In this document: one piece after another, positions 55,763-64,000 of the stretch
Position numbering within the stretch: the first letter of the stretch is position 1
How the letters are laid out: every line of letters begins with the position of its first letter
Origin: a virus
DNA length: 64,000 nucleotides
IMG/VR virus record: IMGVR_UViG_3300027893_000003
Coordinates: 1 to 64,000 of that record
Reading direction: 5' to 3' (one strand)
The notes under the pieces: model-generated
What the model was told of the DNA's origin: nothing
Database searches by the model: none
Seen by the model: the letters and a program-made list of their open reading frames with translations, nothing else
Program-made: the position numbers and the translations under genes

Positions 55763-58363
55763 CTAACCGTATATAGCTATTGAAATATCATCTTCAGTAA
55801 AGAAAATATATTCTGGACCATACTCAAGTAATTCTTGTTGTGTAAAATCTTTATAAGGATCAAACTCAAAAAAGATATTTGATTCTGGTTTAAGTAAATG
55901 AACGTGATCTACTCCCTCAACTTCTTGCACCACATCTATAATCTCAGACCTATAAATTGTTGCATTAACTCCAAATCTTTCACTAAACTCTTCAAGCAAC
56001 GCATCTTTGATGTCGTTCGATAATTTCACTGCTGAATCTGGGTAAAGTGGATCTCTGTGTACCTCCATCTCGATTTGTAAAGGAATTTCATATATTGGAG
56101 CAACCCAACCACCACGTCCTGTATAAATATACTTTAAACCTTTATTTGTCACATATACTATATCGTCTGTAACAGGTTCAATAAAGATCCATGTGACAGC
56201 AGTAGCATCTGTACATTCAGCTATATTATTTTGCTGACCTTCCCATGCTCCACCTTCTAAACCACTAACAATATACCTATCTCCACGTGACGGCGCAACG
56301 GGCACATCCTTCAATCCAATATCAATAACTGGAGACTTGGATACTGTATTTCGTTGCATACCACTCATTACTCCAGTTGTATGTGCAAATTTAACATTTG
56401 TGAAGTCCGTCAACATTCTGTAATTTTCAAATTCCATTGTAGCTAACATATTCTGTAAAACTACTAATTCAAAATTTCCTTGATCAATTGAGTCATAGTA
56501 TTCTGCTTGAATAACTGGAACATCATAGATTACAATTTGAGTTGGTGAAGTAGCATCATTTGCTGTTAGGTTCGAGATCATAAAATCGTCTAATGATTGT
56601 CTAAAAACAAACTCATTTTCATATCTTGCAAATGTCTCAGTTACTGTACTAAGAGTAAATTGTAGAGTTAAAGTATCTTCTGGAAGATCAGTATATGGAT
56701 CAACAATAAGTTCATAGTATTGATTAAGAGAATCATTTACCATCGCATAAGTTGCATCATTCTGAATAATCTTCATTTCGCAGGATGTTGTAGCATAATC
56801 AAGTTCAGTTGTTGAGTATAGAAGTCTAAAGATTGCTTGGCTACCAGACCTTTGGACAGATAATGTTGTTGCAATTAAATTATAATCTACACCATAACCA
56901 GTTACTAGTAATGGGTTCTGTGTTATCTGATACATAATATAATGATAATACGCGGTTTTATTATAGATATTATCAGTAGTTATATCGAATAGGGTATAAT
57001 AGTCTACTCCATCAATATTTACAACAGAACCCCTCTCTAAATAATATGTAGTTATGGGAGCAGTTGAGTCAATAGTTATCCAGGCATTTCTCATTGGAAC
57101 AAGTTGCTCAAGAACAGTTTGAGGAGAATCTTCTGTCTCACCATTTTCTGTCCCATATAGGAGAGTAGTAAATAGCATTATTTCGTTAACTTTAATATCA
57201 GACCTCTTTAATATTGCTAAGGAATTGGGCGCGATTGGAGAAACTGCATCTTCATCAGTGCTTGTGAGAACAACATCAGTATTGGTGTAGTCATTATATG
57301 TTACAAGTCTCCCAAGAGCTGTTAGGTTAGCAATAGCATTGCTTCTAATTTCTTCTGTATCTTCTTCATCTTCCCCATTTATAGCTGGAGAAGGATTTGT
57401 AACTGTATAATTGACTATTTGTTGTACACCTGAATCGGTTATATTATAAATCCTTTGACCAGATTTTATTGATCCGGCTATGACATTTCCATCTGCACCT
57501 TCAGTTTCTCGTACAGTAACTCTAATAGTAGATCCCGGTTCTGGCTGTACTCCCATTAAACCATTTCCGAAATATAACCTTCTACCAAACCCAGTCCTTC
57601 TAGAAACGTACCCCTTATCTATTGATGACATTAAATATATACTTTCAAACTCAGTCCATAAATCAAACCCGGAACTGCCTGGTTCTCTTACCTCTACAAC
57701 CTGCCCAGCAACTTTTCCTTCAACAGGTACGTCAATTGTCGAGAATTGGTAGGTTTTCAAATCTTCATCAACTTGAAACTCTTGAACTACATCCTTGTAC
57801 TGTCTAAGAGGAAGTACAAAACTAAAGTTAAAATTTGCAGTTGTATCAACATCAACTGGAAGATTATAGATATCAGTTCCTTCTGTTACTTTTACACCGG
57901 CAAACTGATTATTTAATACAGTAATATCTGTTCTATAATATGTAAGAAATTCTGTTTGCTGCGCTTTAAATACAAAACCTTCTGGAATTGTGAATGTAGT
58001 ATTAGCATCTGGAAAACCAAAGGGTATTGTAATTAAAACATTAGCGGTTGCATATTGAGCTTCTTTCGTATTATAACCAAGAAATGCTGAAAGATTGAAG
58101 ATGGATTCATCTAGCTGAGCGGTAGTTAAGAAGAACTCTTTATATGCGGAGATCTGGTAAAACATTATATTACCAGTTAATGTGGACATTATATTTATGA
58201 TGAAAGAAAGGAATGAGGATTTGGTCAGATCAACATTTTCTAACTCAAGGTATGTCTTTAAGTGGTTTGCAATTTGATTTCTTGTGTTATCTCTCGAAAG
58301 GTATACCTGACTAGAAACTGAACTTTGTGCTGAACCAATAGAAGAAACCGTATTATTAGCCAT
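55763..58363 (-). CDS. baseplate wedge protein (gp6/J-like), 866 aa
   Basis: N-terminal helical part then long beta-rich region, with FLSFIINIMSTLTGNIMFYQ near the start and YLSAFLGYNTKEAQYA-type text (ESIFNLSAFLGYNTKEAQ), RRTGFGRRLYFGNGLMG and a RVTVREtegADGNV region. This matches gp6/J-like wedge proteins, where FGNG...G...P-x-pG and Y-x-v-tG-A-x-GN are diagnostic. The C-terminal end (EEFSERFGVNATIYRSEIID, VEGVDHVHLL) also fits the J-like fold. At 866 aa it exceeds T4 gp6 (660). Confidence 0.82.
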   Translation of the reverse strand: MANNTVSSIGSAQSSVSSQVYLSRDNTRNQIANHLKTYLELENVDLTKSSFLSFIINIMSTLTGNIMFYQISAYKEFFLTTAQLDESIFNLSAFLGYNTKEAQYATANVLITIPFGFPDANTTFTIPEGFVFKAQQTEFLTYYRTDITVLNNQFAGVKVTEGTDIYNLPVDVDTTANFNFSFVLPLRQYKDVVQEFQVDEDLKTYQFSTIDVPVEGKVAGQVVEVREPGSSGFDLWTEFESIYLMSSIDKGYVSRRTGFGRRLYFGNGLMGVQPEPGSTIRVTVRETEGADGNVIAGSIKSGQRIYNITDSGVQQIVNYTVTNPSPAINGEDEEDTEEIRSNAIANLTALGRLVTYNDYTNTDVVLTSTDEDAVSPIAPNSLAILKRSDIKVNEIMLFTTLLYGTENGETEDSPQTVLEQLVPMRNAWITIDSTAPITTYYLERGSVVNIDGVDYYTLFDITTDNIYNKTAYYHYIMYQITQNPLLVTGYGVDYNLIATTLSVQRSGSQAIFRLLYSTTELDYATTSCEMKIIQNDATYAMVNDSLNQYYELIVDPYTDLPEDTLTLQFTLSTVTETFARYENEFVFRQSLDDFMISNLTANDATSPTQIVIYDVPVIQAEYYDSIDQGNFELVVLQNMLATMEFENYRMLTDFTNVKFAHTTGVMSGMQRNTVSKSPVIDIGLKDVPVAPSRGDRYIVSGLEGGAWEGQQNNIAECTDATAVTWIFIEPVTDDIVYVTNKGLKYIYTGRGGWVAPIYEIPLQIEMEVHRDPLYPDSAVKLSNDIKDALLEEFSERFGVNATIYRSEIIDVVQEVEGVDHVHLLKPESNIFFEFDPYKDFTQQELLEYGPEYIFFTEDDISIAIYG

Positions 58364-58378
58364 ATTTAATTTATCCCC

Positions 58379-59062
58379 TTAGCAGTCTCCTGGATTCTCT
58401 CCATCTCCAACAAAATAGAATCCACTATTTTCATCAAAAAGACTTTTTAACCTTTCTCTAAGTGATTCATTTTTTGTAAGCATCTTTGTCAAAAAAGCTG
58501 CATCAGAAATTTCGTAAATTTTTTTCGTATACTCAAAGAATGCAAAGGTTCGAGAAACTTGTTGGTCAGCATTCGCAGTTGTTTCGCTTTCTCTAACTTC
58601 GATTTTCAGTTTCCAATATCTTCTGTCTGTATTAGCTGATATTTCAGCATTTGTGACTATAAAAAGAGGGTAGATGTCGTTAGTCGGCCTTAGGAATTCC
58701 TGCTCAAATTTAACCAAATCACCAGGATACGGTTGAATATTATAAGTGCTTGGAATTGTAATAAATGTTTCCCCTTCCTTTATATAACCTATATCTTCAC
58801 CAGAAAATGCTGTCGAAACTTCATCTATCCAGTATATTGGAAGGAGAAGATATTTGTCCCACCTCATTCCAGTTAAATCACCAATTCTCTCATAAGAACC
58901 ACCGAAGACATATTCATCTTCCCAAATTGTAGTTTCTTTATTTATATTATAATAAGTTATAAGGAATCTGGGGGCATGCTTACTATAGACATCATATACA
59001 AGTTTCTGGTACTCATGAATATAGTCATATATTCTTTGATAATTTTGTAGATAGTCTGTCAT
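58379..59062 (-). CDS. baseplate-operon protein, gp53-like possible, 227 aa
   Basis: Mixed protein with YDYIHEYQKLVYDVYSKH at the start, several Tyr/Trp-rich strands and a helical end. It resembles wedge components by composition and place between gp6-like and gp25-like genes; family not certain. Abuts the next gene (ATG/stop overlap). Confidence 0.6.
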   Translation of the reverse strand: MTDYLQNYQRIYDYIHEYQKLVYDVYSKHAPRFLITYYNINKETTIWEDEYVFGGSYERIGDLTGMRWDKYLLLPIYWIDEVSTAFSGEDIGYIKEGETFITIPSTYNIQPYPGDLVKFEQEFLRPTNDIYPLFIVTNAEISANTDRRYWKLKIEVRESETTANADQQVSRTFAFFEYTKKIYEISDAAFLTKMLTKNESLRERLKSLFDENSGFYFVGDGENPGDC

Positions 59063-59586
59063 TATGCCCTCGGCATCCCGACTTTTGGTCGTCTGAGAAA
59101 CGCCATCTTTTTCATTGCTACCATCTTCATCTGATTAGTTCTTACTTTATCAGTGAAGAGATCAATATCTCCTTTGAATAGAAATATCTTCCTGCCCATT
59201 TCTTTAGTTAAATGGTCAGCGTAAATTACTTGGATATCAGATTTGATAAATTCACCCTTCTTCAGAAGTTTTATTGTGTAATCTAGTTCTCCAGTGTCTG
59301 CCACATTAACTGGAAGGTCTTCAATCAGTTCATAATTCTTTCCCAATTCTGCACCAATCCCATCCATAAAAGGTTTCATTTTAGACATTTCGGCCATTGA
59401 TATAGTCATGAAAGTGAGAGCACCATCATACTCCTCGCCTGGTGCTGTCATCCTTCCAACTATGACACCATAAGTAAAATATTGACTGGCAGGAATTGCA
59501 GGAAGAGAAAACATTTGAGTATTACCTTTATGCTTCTTTCTAAACAATCCCTTATAATTTTTATAGACTGCGTAATATAGTCTCAT
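59062..59586 (-). CDS. hypothetical baseplate-operon protein, 174 aa
   Basis: Beta-rich middle with a basic C-terminus (AMKKMAFLRRPKVGMPRA). Not recognised. Overlaps both neighbours by one base each, so it is translated with them. Confidence 0.65.
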   Translation of the reverse strand: MRLYYAVYKNYKGLFRKKHKGNTQMFSLPAIPASQYFTYGVIVGRMTAPGEEYDGALTFMTISMAEMSKMKPFMDGIGAELGKNYELIEDLPVNVADTGELDYTIKLLKKGEFIKSDIQVIYADHLTKEMGRKIFLFKGDIDLFTDKVRTNQMKMVAMKKMAFLRRPKVGMPRA

Positions 59587-60020
59587 TATTCAATCCCAGT
59601 AATGTTAAAGTAAAGAGATTCGTCAACCTCAAATGAAACACCACCTCTTTCGCCTTCATAATCAACAACTATGCTAACTGTAAAACCTTTTCTATTTGTA
59701 AGATATTCAATGTCGAGGCTAACGATTTCAGCACGATCATCATACCTTTTTAATTTATAAAGAATTTCATCTTGAATTGCATCTTTTGTATCATCATCTT
59801 GAGGGTCAAATACATATTTATATAAATCACTACCAAACTCAGGGTCATATGTATATGTCCTAGTTGGAGTGAGTAATATATTATTCCAAGAAGTTAAGAT
59901 AGTCTGTAAATTTTCAACTCTATAGAAGTCACCATATGGAGCTATCTTAGCTGTGAAATCTGCAATCTTCCCACTTGAACCAATTACAGACTTTCTAAAC
60001 TTCTCCATTAATGTGGACAT
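59586..60020 (-). CDS. baseplate wedge protein gp25-like, 144 aa
   Basis: Pattern of the gp25/lysozyme-like wedge fold: a central YRVENLQTILTSWNNILLTP helix, RTYTYDPEFGSDLYKYVF and later RAEIVSLDIEYL. The fold is shared with other contractile systems (e.g. TssE). Length matches gp25 (about 130). This supports a contractile tail. Confidence 0.88.
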   Translation of the reverse strand: MSTLMEKFRKSVIGSSGKIADFTAKIAPYGDFYRVENLQTILTSWNNILLTPTRTYTYDPEFGSDLYKYVFDPQDDDTKDAIQDEILYKLKRYDDRAEIVSLDIEYLTNRKGFTVSIVVDYEGERGGVSFEVDESLYFNITGIE

Positions 60021-60031
60021 TTAATTTCCTT

Positions 60032-60253
60032 CTACCTCAATTTTTTGGATTCTTCTCGTACTAACTTCCTCTTTTCATCCTCCAAGTCAGTCTTCCACTT
60101 GAGGTAATCAAAAAATCTTTTTAGGGGCATGGCAGCGATTTCGGAGTATGACATGCCGCTCATTTCTATGCAGGCAAAAATATTATCAGCTAAAAGTTTA
60201 CGATACTCTGTAATTTGATCATGCTCCGAATACCATCCGAAAAAAGTTGTCAA
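60032..60253 (-). CDS. small baseplate-operon protein, possible frameshift extension, 73 aa
   Basis: TTG-initiated frame overlapping the end of the gp26-like gene by 35 nt, with no clear ribosome binding site for the TTG. SYSEIAAMPLKRFFDYLKW resembles the small partner found after tail chaperone or gp26-like genes. A +1 slip at TTT TTT C in the upstream gene would also join the frames. Confidence 0.6.
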   Translation of the reverse strand: MTTFFGWYSEHDQITEYRKLLADNIFACIEMSGMSYSEIAAMPLKRFFDYLKWKTDLEDEKRKLVREESKKLR

Positions 60254-61001
60254 CTAAATCAATATCAACTTCATCATCTTGGCCACAGAATGTACAGTGA
60301 GTTCTCATTTTTAGATCAAGTCCATATTTTCCAAACTCTTCCATATATCTATCATGTATTTCTCTTTTGTCTTTTGCAGGAAGACTTAAATATGCATCTC
60401 TTATATCCTGAGGTTCTCTGTATACTTTAGGTTCTTTAGCCTCTGGAATGTCCTGCTCAAAGGCATCAAGAATTAGGAGTTCAGTAATTGTATCAACACT
60501 AACTCCAGCAAGTTGCTTCATCAGAGTTTCCTCGTCAATCAATTTTGGCTGTTTAATTACCGCGAAAACACCCTTTGTAACTGGAAGCGGAACTCTGACC
60601 TTTTTAGCTAATATATCGTTATTTGGATAAAGGTTAATGTTGAATGTACTTGATGCTTTGATTGTTACTGGGTACATCTTCCTACAAGCAAGGCATCTAA
60701 TATCATAATTTCTTATTTCTTCATAAGTAATATGATAGAGACCGTAAAGAATTGCGTCCCTATCTTTTAGAGTTACGTTTTGGAGAAATGATTTGTAGTC
60801 ACTAATTGTTTCCGGTTTCTTAACAATTGCATCAAAAAGACATCTATTCAGGTGCTCTGTAACTTTCTGTGGTGTGATTAGACTTCCTTTTAATCTTTCT
60901 TCTTCGGAAACATTCAGTGATCTCACATGAAAAGACATTTTCGTCTGAGGTGTGATAACCTCGTATTCAGGATACGACACACCAAATCCTTGAAATGGCA
61001 T
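60219..61001 (-). CDS. baseplate hub subunit gp26-like with zinc cysteines, 260 aa
   Basis: RCLACRKMYPV and THCTFCGQDDEVD supply two CxxC pairs, seen in gp26/T4-type baseplate hub proteins. Helical core otherwise. T4 gp26 is about 208 aa. The gene ends with a tga read in the frame that may shift into the 60032 gene. Confidence 0.72.
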   Translation of the reverse strand: MPFQGFGVSYPEYEVITPQTKMSFHVRSLNVSEEERLKGSLITPQKVTEHLNRCLFDAIVKKPETISDYKSFLQNVTLKDRDAILYGLYHITYEEIRNYDIRCLACRKMYPVTIKASSTFNINLYPNNDILAKKVRVPLPVTKGVFAVIKQPKLIDEETLMKQLAGVSVDTITELLILDAFEQDIPEAKEPKVYREPQDIRDAYLSLPAKDKREIHDRYMEEFGKYGLDLKMRTHCTFCGQDDEVDIDLVDNFFRMVFGA

Positions 61002-61031
61002 ACTTCGATCTCCTTTCTTAATCTCTATAGA

Positions 61032-62288
61032 CTATTTGATTTTTGCTAACTTGCCTTTTAGTTTTGTGAGTTTTCCAGCGATTGCTTTGGAACACTTTTG
61101 TGGATCTTTTGAATCAGCACATCCTCTAAGTCCTGCTTGAAGATCCGCAATTTGTGCCTGAAGTGCTTTTGACCTAGCTTCTTTCATACAGGCGGTCTTC
61201 TCTGCGCCAGATTTACCAGCACACATTTTTGCCCACTTAGAGAAGAATCGCTTATAAGTCTTAACAGCACCCCACGCCAATAGAGCAGCAAGAGCAGCAC
61301 CAGCTAAAACAACACCAGCCCCACCAGCTACACCAGCTGCTGTACCTTTAAGACCAGCAGCTTTTGCAATACCAGCAGCTCCAGTTTTTGTTCCAATTGC
61401 TTGCAAAGCAGCAGTACCCTTTGCAACTGCACCAGCAGCAGCGGTTCCTACTGCTTCTTTCCCTTTCTTCATTACTTGGGAAAGGTGATATCTGAGTTGA
61501 CCTTGCTTGGCTGTTAGATCTTTGAGTTTGGACTGGGTAGATGCGAGTTCACCTTTAATAGCTTTCATCTTTTGATTTGATTTCTGTAGCGCTTTTGTTG
61601 CTAGATCTGCTCTTTCTGTCTCGCCTGCGGTCATATATTTCTTTATAGCCTGTCTTTTCTTATCTATATCGGCCGCAAGATCGTTCATCTTTCCCTTATG
61701 CGCATCAAGAAGTTTCTTTCCCTTCTCAATAGCAACATTTGCTGCGGCCATCGCCTTCTTAGTCGCCTCTGCTCCCATTTGTGCAATTTTTTCTTTGCCG
61801 GGAATGGCTACATCTGCAGCGGTAAATGGATCTTCTGCACCTTGCTCTAGTAGTCTGCTATAGTGTCCCTCAAGTCTTTGCCAGAAAGCTAATCTGTCAA
61901 ATGCAAATTGAGTTTTTGCTGAGTGTTCCATTATCGGTAATGCAGTGGAGATTCCAAAGGGAGTGACTGTATCTACAGTTGAGACAAACTCTGTTACAAC
62001 ATCCTCTTTTAGAATATCACACATTTCATGGTAGTTACCTAACATGGCATCTTTTAGTTGATCAAAGAGAAACATCTCGTCAAAAACATCATATTTAACA
62101 TCCGATGCTGGGAATTCCTCATGGACAAGAGCATAAAGAACCTCGTAGTCTGACGCTTCGTTCATAATATGATTTACGAGACTCTCTTTCTCTTTAATGC
62201 TACTTGACTCCACTAGGTTAGCAAGTGTTTCTCTTGCAGTCCCAAGGAAGAGTATAGAGTTTTGAACGTTTACTTTTTCAGTGAACAT
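61032..62288 (-). CDS. Ala-rich structural protein with coiled coil and membrane segment, 418 aa
   Basis: Residues 1-150 are a helical domain, 165-275 a Lys/Ala-rich coiled coil, then a hydrophobic segment of about 27 residues (AGVVLAGAALAALLAWGAV) flanked by basics. The end has four Cys in two pairs (CAGKSGAEKTAC, CADSKDPQKC). It sits between the tube-like and hub-like genes. Possibly an internal or injected virion protein; not recognised. Confidence 0.68.
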   Translation of the reverse strand: MFTEKVNVQNSILFLGTARETLANLVESSSIKEKESLVNHIMNEASDYEVLYALVHEEFPASDVKYDVFDEMFLFDQLKDAMLGNYHEMCDILKEDVVTEFVSTVDTVTPFGISTALPIMEHSAKTQFAFDRLAFWQRLEGHYSRLLEQGAEDPFTAADVAIPGKEKIAQMGAEATKKAMAAANVAIEKGKKLLDAHKGKMNDLAADIDKKRQAIKKYMTAGETERADLATKALQKSNQKMKAIKGELASTQSKLKDLTAKQGQLRYHLSQVMKKGKEAVGTAAAGAVAKGTAALQAIGTKTGAAGIAKAAGLKGTAAGVAGGAGVVLAGAALAALLAWGAVKTYKRFFSKWAKMCAGKSGAEKTACMKEARSKALQAQIADLQAGLRGCADSKDPQKCSKAIAGKLTKLKGKLAKIK

Positions 62289-62308
62289 AACTTCCTCCTA
62301 AATTAAAC

Positions 62309-63034
62309 TTATGTTGATTGTCTCTCACCATATCCTTCAACAGTAATCCTGCTTTGAGTGATAGCTGGAATAAACGTGTCTACTATTTTTGATTTAACCC
62401 ACGGTTCATGCCATTGGTAATCAACATTAAATTCAATCTCAACTTCAAGTTTTCCAACGGTTTCAACATCACTGGTATATAAATCTTGTGGATCCTTTGC
62501 TGGGAAACATCCATCAAAGCATGCAAAATATTCAACTGTCTGGGCATCCGGGGCCGTGGTCCAATAGTAAATAAGAGAACCATAAGTGGCCTTAGTGTAA
62601 CCAGAACCATCATCACCGTCTTCTAGTTCGGTAACACCCGTCCTATAATCGCGGATCAGTTTAGTCCAACCATGAAAAATATCAAGGATTGGAGTTTTGT
62701 TGAACTCTAGGAACTTAATTGAAACAGTGTTGCCATAGTCGATGTTCCCAGGAACTGCCCATTTAACTCCGCCTAGTCCGGTAAACTCGACTTTAGCTAA
62801 AGTTCCACCTGGAGGAGTAACCGATAGACATGAGGCAGCTAGTACATACCTAATATCATTTAGGTTCTCCAGTCCACTATTCATTTGTCTTGTATAGTTT
62901 GGGAGTGTGGCCGGAAGTTTATCAAACCAGATAAAATGGTAACCGGTAACGTATGGGTCAGCAACACCAACTGTCGTCCCGCCAAACCGTCTGGTGAGTA
63001 TATTCTGGCCTAACTCTGCGAACGAGTATTTCAT
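62309..63034 (-). CDS. tail tube-like structural protein, 241 aa
   Basis: YVLAASCLSVTPPGGTLAKV, VSIKFLEFNKTPILDIFHGW and KSKIVDTFIPAITQSRI resemble the barrel strands of gp19-type tail tube proteins, where a strand-G-strand pattern is followed by a helix and a V-v-x-f strand. A second tube-like protein rather than the main tube is possible. AGGAGG upstream on the minus strand. Confidence 0.6.
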   Translation of the reverse strand: MKYSFAELGQNILTRRFGGTTVGVADPYVTGYHFIWFDKLPATLPNYTRQMNSGLENLNDIRYVLAASCLSVTPPGGTLAKVEFTGLGGVKWAVPGNIDYGNTVSIKFLEFNKTPILDIFHGWTKLIRDYRTGVTELEDGDDGSGYTKATYGSLIYYWTTAPDAQTVEYFACFDGCFPAKDPQDLYTSDVETVGKLEVEIEFNVDYQWHEPWVKSKIVDTFIPAITQSRITVEGYGERQST

Positions 63035-63045
63035 AAAAATCCTCC

Positions 63046-63759
63046 TTAATTGGCCTGTATCATTGATTCTAATTGTTTTATTACCTGTAAAGTCGCAGCC
63101 CAGTTGCCTTCAAATCTGACTGCTCTATCGTCAATATAAAATTCGGCTGGTAATTTTTCAGATGTTATCATATCGAATGGAATATCATGTTTGATAAGCC
63201 ACTCATTCACCATTCTTTCTTGTTCTCTCCAGTCGGGCTTAGACTTTCCTGTCCTTGCCGAAAAAATTACAATTTGATATCCCCTTTCTTTCAATTCTGT
63301 CATTGCCTCTCGTGCTCCCGGTATTGGAGGATCATAAACTGTCCCGTCCGACCAACCTTCAGAATATCGGTGTAGTGTTCTATCAAGGTCAACCAATATC
63401 TTCTTACCATTCATATTAACCTGCTCATTGGGATAGGGAACACGAAGAACTTTTTTCTTTTTGTGAGGCCAGTCGATAGGAAAAATAGATTCGTACTCTT
63501 TAATTTTTGATACTATTTTGGTTAAAACCTTTTGCTCATATTTACTTCCAACATCCTCAATATTTGCTAGCGTTAAACCACACGATGTACACTTCATAGT
63601 TGAACAAAGTATATCATTCTGTCGTTTAACTGGTTTTCCAAATAACTCACATGTCTTGTTCTCACAAGCACATGCTTCAGTCCTACCTGCACCAGCTCTC
63701 GGTCCACCAGAAGTTAATTGCTCTACTATCTTGCTTAATTTCATTCGCGCTATCTCCAT
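63046..63759 (-). CDS. HAD-like phosphatase with N-terminal zinc motif, 237 aa
   Basis: LVDLDRTLHRY (motif I DxD), IVIFSARTGK (motif II S/T) and FYIDDRAVRF (DD motif) mark a HAD hydrolase. Pnkp-type 3' phosphatases in phages look similar. The N-terminus has four to six Cys (ACACENKTCELF, CSTMKCTSC), likely a zinc finger fused in front. It lies at the head of the minus-strand structural operon, so a DNA or RNA end-repair role is only inferred. Confidence 0.8.
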   Translation of the reverse strand: MEIARMKLSKIVEQLTSGGPRAGAGRTEACACENKTCELFGKPVKRQNDILCSTMKCTSCGLTLANIEDVGSKYEQKVLTKIVSKIKEYESIFPIDWPHKKKKVLRVPYPNEQVNMNGKKILVDLDRTLHRYSEGWSDGTVYDPPIPGAREAMTELKERGYQIVIFSARTGKSKPDWREQERMVNEWLIKHDIPFDMITSEKLPAEFYIDDRAVRFEGNWAATLQVIKQLESMIQAN

Positions 63760-63818
63760 GGATAGTTGGCATTTATAATTTGTTCTTTATACCAGAATAA
63801 ATTGGATGGGAGGATTCA

Positions 63819-63974
63819 TTAATAAGATGAATAACTATATATATTAATTTTAAAGTAATGTGGTTGTGTCTTTTTAATTAGTTTTTCAATTTCCCGGCTC
63901 CTGGACCTCCAAAACATGGCCCTAGACCCAAAAGCAAGAAGAGTAAAGAGGTCTAATGCTGTAGGCGACGGCAT
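63819..63974 (-). CDS. small hypothetical protein, 51 aa
   Basis: ATG-initiated frame with AAGGAGG 14 nt upstream on the minus strand (rather far). Basic helical centre (RSRSREIEKLIKK). Tentative; the window ends 26 nt upstream. Confidence 0.4.
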   Translation of the reverse strand: MPSPTALDLFTLLAFGSRAMFWRSRSREIEKLIKKTQPHYFKINIYSYSSY

Positions 63975-64000
63975 GGACTTCAGTATAACCTCCTTGTCTA

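Overview
The window is a 64 kb piece of a large, AT-rich, tailed bacteriophage with a contractile (myovirus-type) tail. This rests on a T4-type replication and recombination block (two-subunit topoisomerase II, UvsW-like helicase, gp47/gp46-like Mre11/Rad50 nuclease), a phage large terminase, a tape-measure protein, and a T4-like baseplate set (gp6-, gp25-, gp26-, gp27- and gp48/54-like). Genes are tightly packed with frequent ATGA or 1-30 nt overlaps, strong AGGAGG-type ribosome binding sites and many TTG/GTG starts. Five tRNA or tRNA-like genes and two HNH nucleases are present. The host cannot be named from sequence alone.

Layout. (1) 0.04-12.3 kb, plus strand: topoisomerase II B and A, QueD, SF2 helicase, SbcD/gp47, SbcC/gp46 and a radical-SAM/SPASM-like enzyme. 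(2) 12.3-20.7 kb: a ubiquitin-like conjugation cassette. It has an 834-aa E2-like protein with a VCLG cysteine, a JAB/JAMM peptidase, an E1/ThiF enzyme, a SAP-like + beta-grasp Ubl ending in GRKG, a second E1-like protein ending in GGA, and a 114-aa minimal E2 with a canonical HPN...CLD motif. The set resembles PRTRC (ParB-related, ThiF-related cassette) systems. (3) 20.6-26.6 kb: a multisubunit RNA polymerase with beta' and beta each as one polypeptide, directly joined to the cassette by overlapping genes. (4) 26.6-44.5 kb: an accessory region of tRNAs (Trp, Cys, His, Pro and an odd type II tRNA-like gene), many small zinc-ribbon proteins, a family of CX2CX5CX3C mini-proteins, FolE2, phosphatases, HNH nucleases, a ParB-like protein with a Cys-rich tail, at least four structured non-coding RNA candidates, and a 55-unit alternating 18-bp repeat array at 31150-32133. 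(5) 44.6-54.6 kb, plus strand: virion and packaging genes, interrupted by a small minus-strand mini-operon. (6) 54.6-64 kb, minus strand: baseplate and tail genes converging on the plus-strand block.

How it fits together. The phage carries its own transcription core, DNA topology and recombination machinery. FolE2 and QueD feed a 7-deazaguanine (preQ0/queuosine-type) pathway whose other enzymes would lie outside the window. The E1/E2/Ubl/JAB cassette sits between the recombination genes and the RNA polymerase. Its targets are unknown. The most novel items are this dual E1/dual E2 phage cassette and the large alternating repeat array, which may be a protein-loading site such as an origin or centromere.
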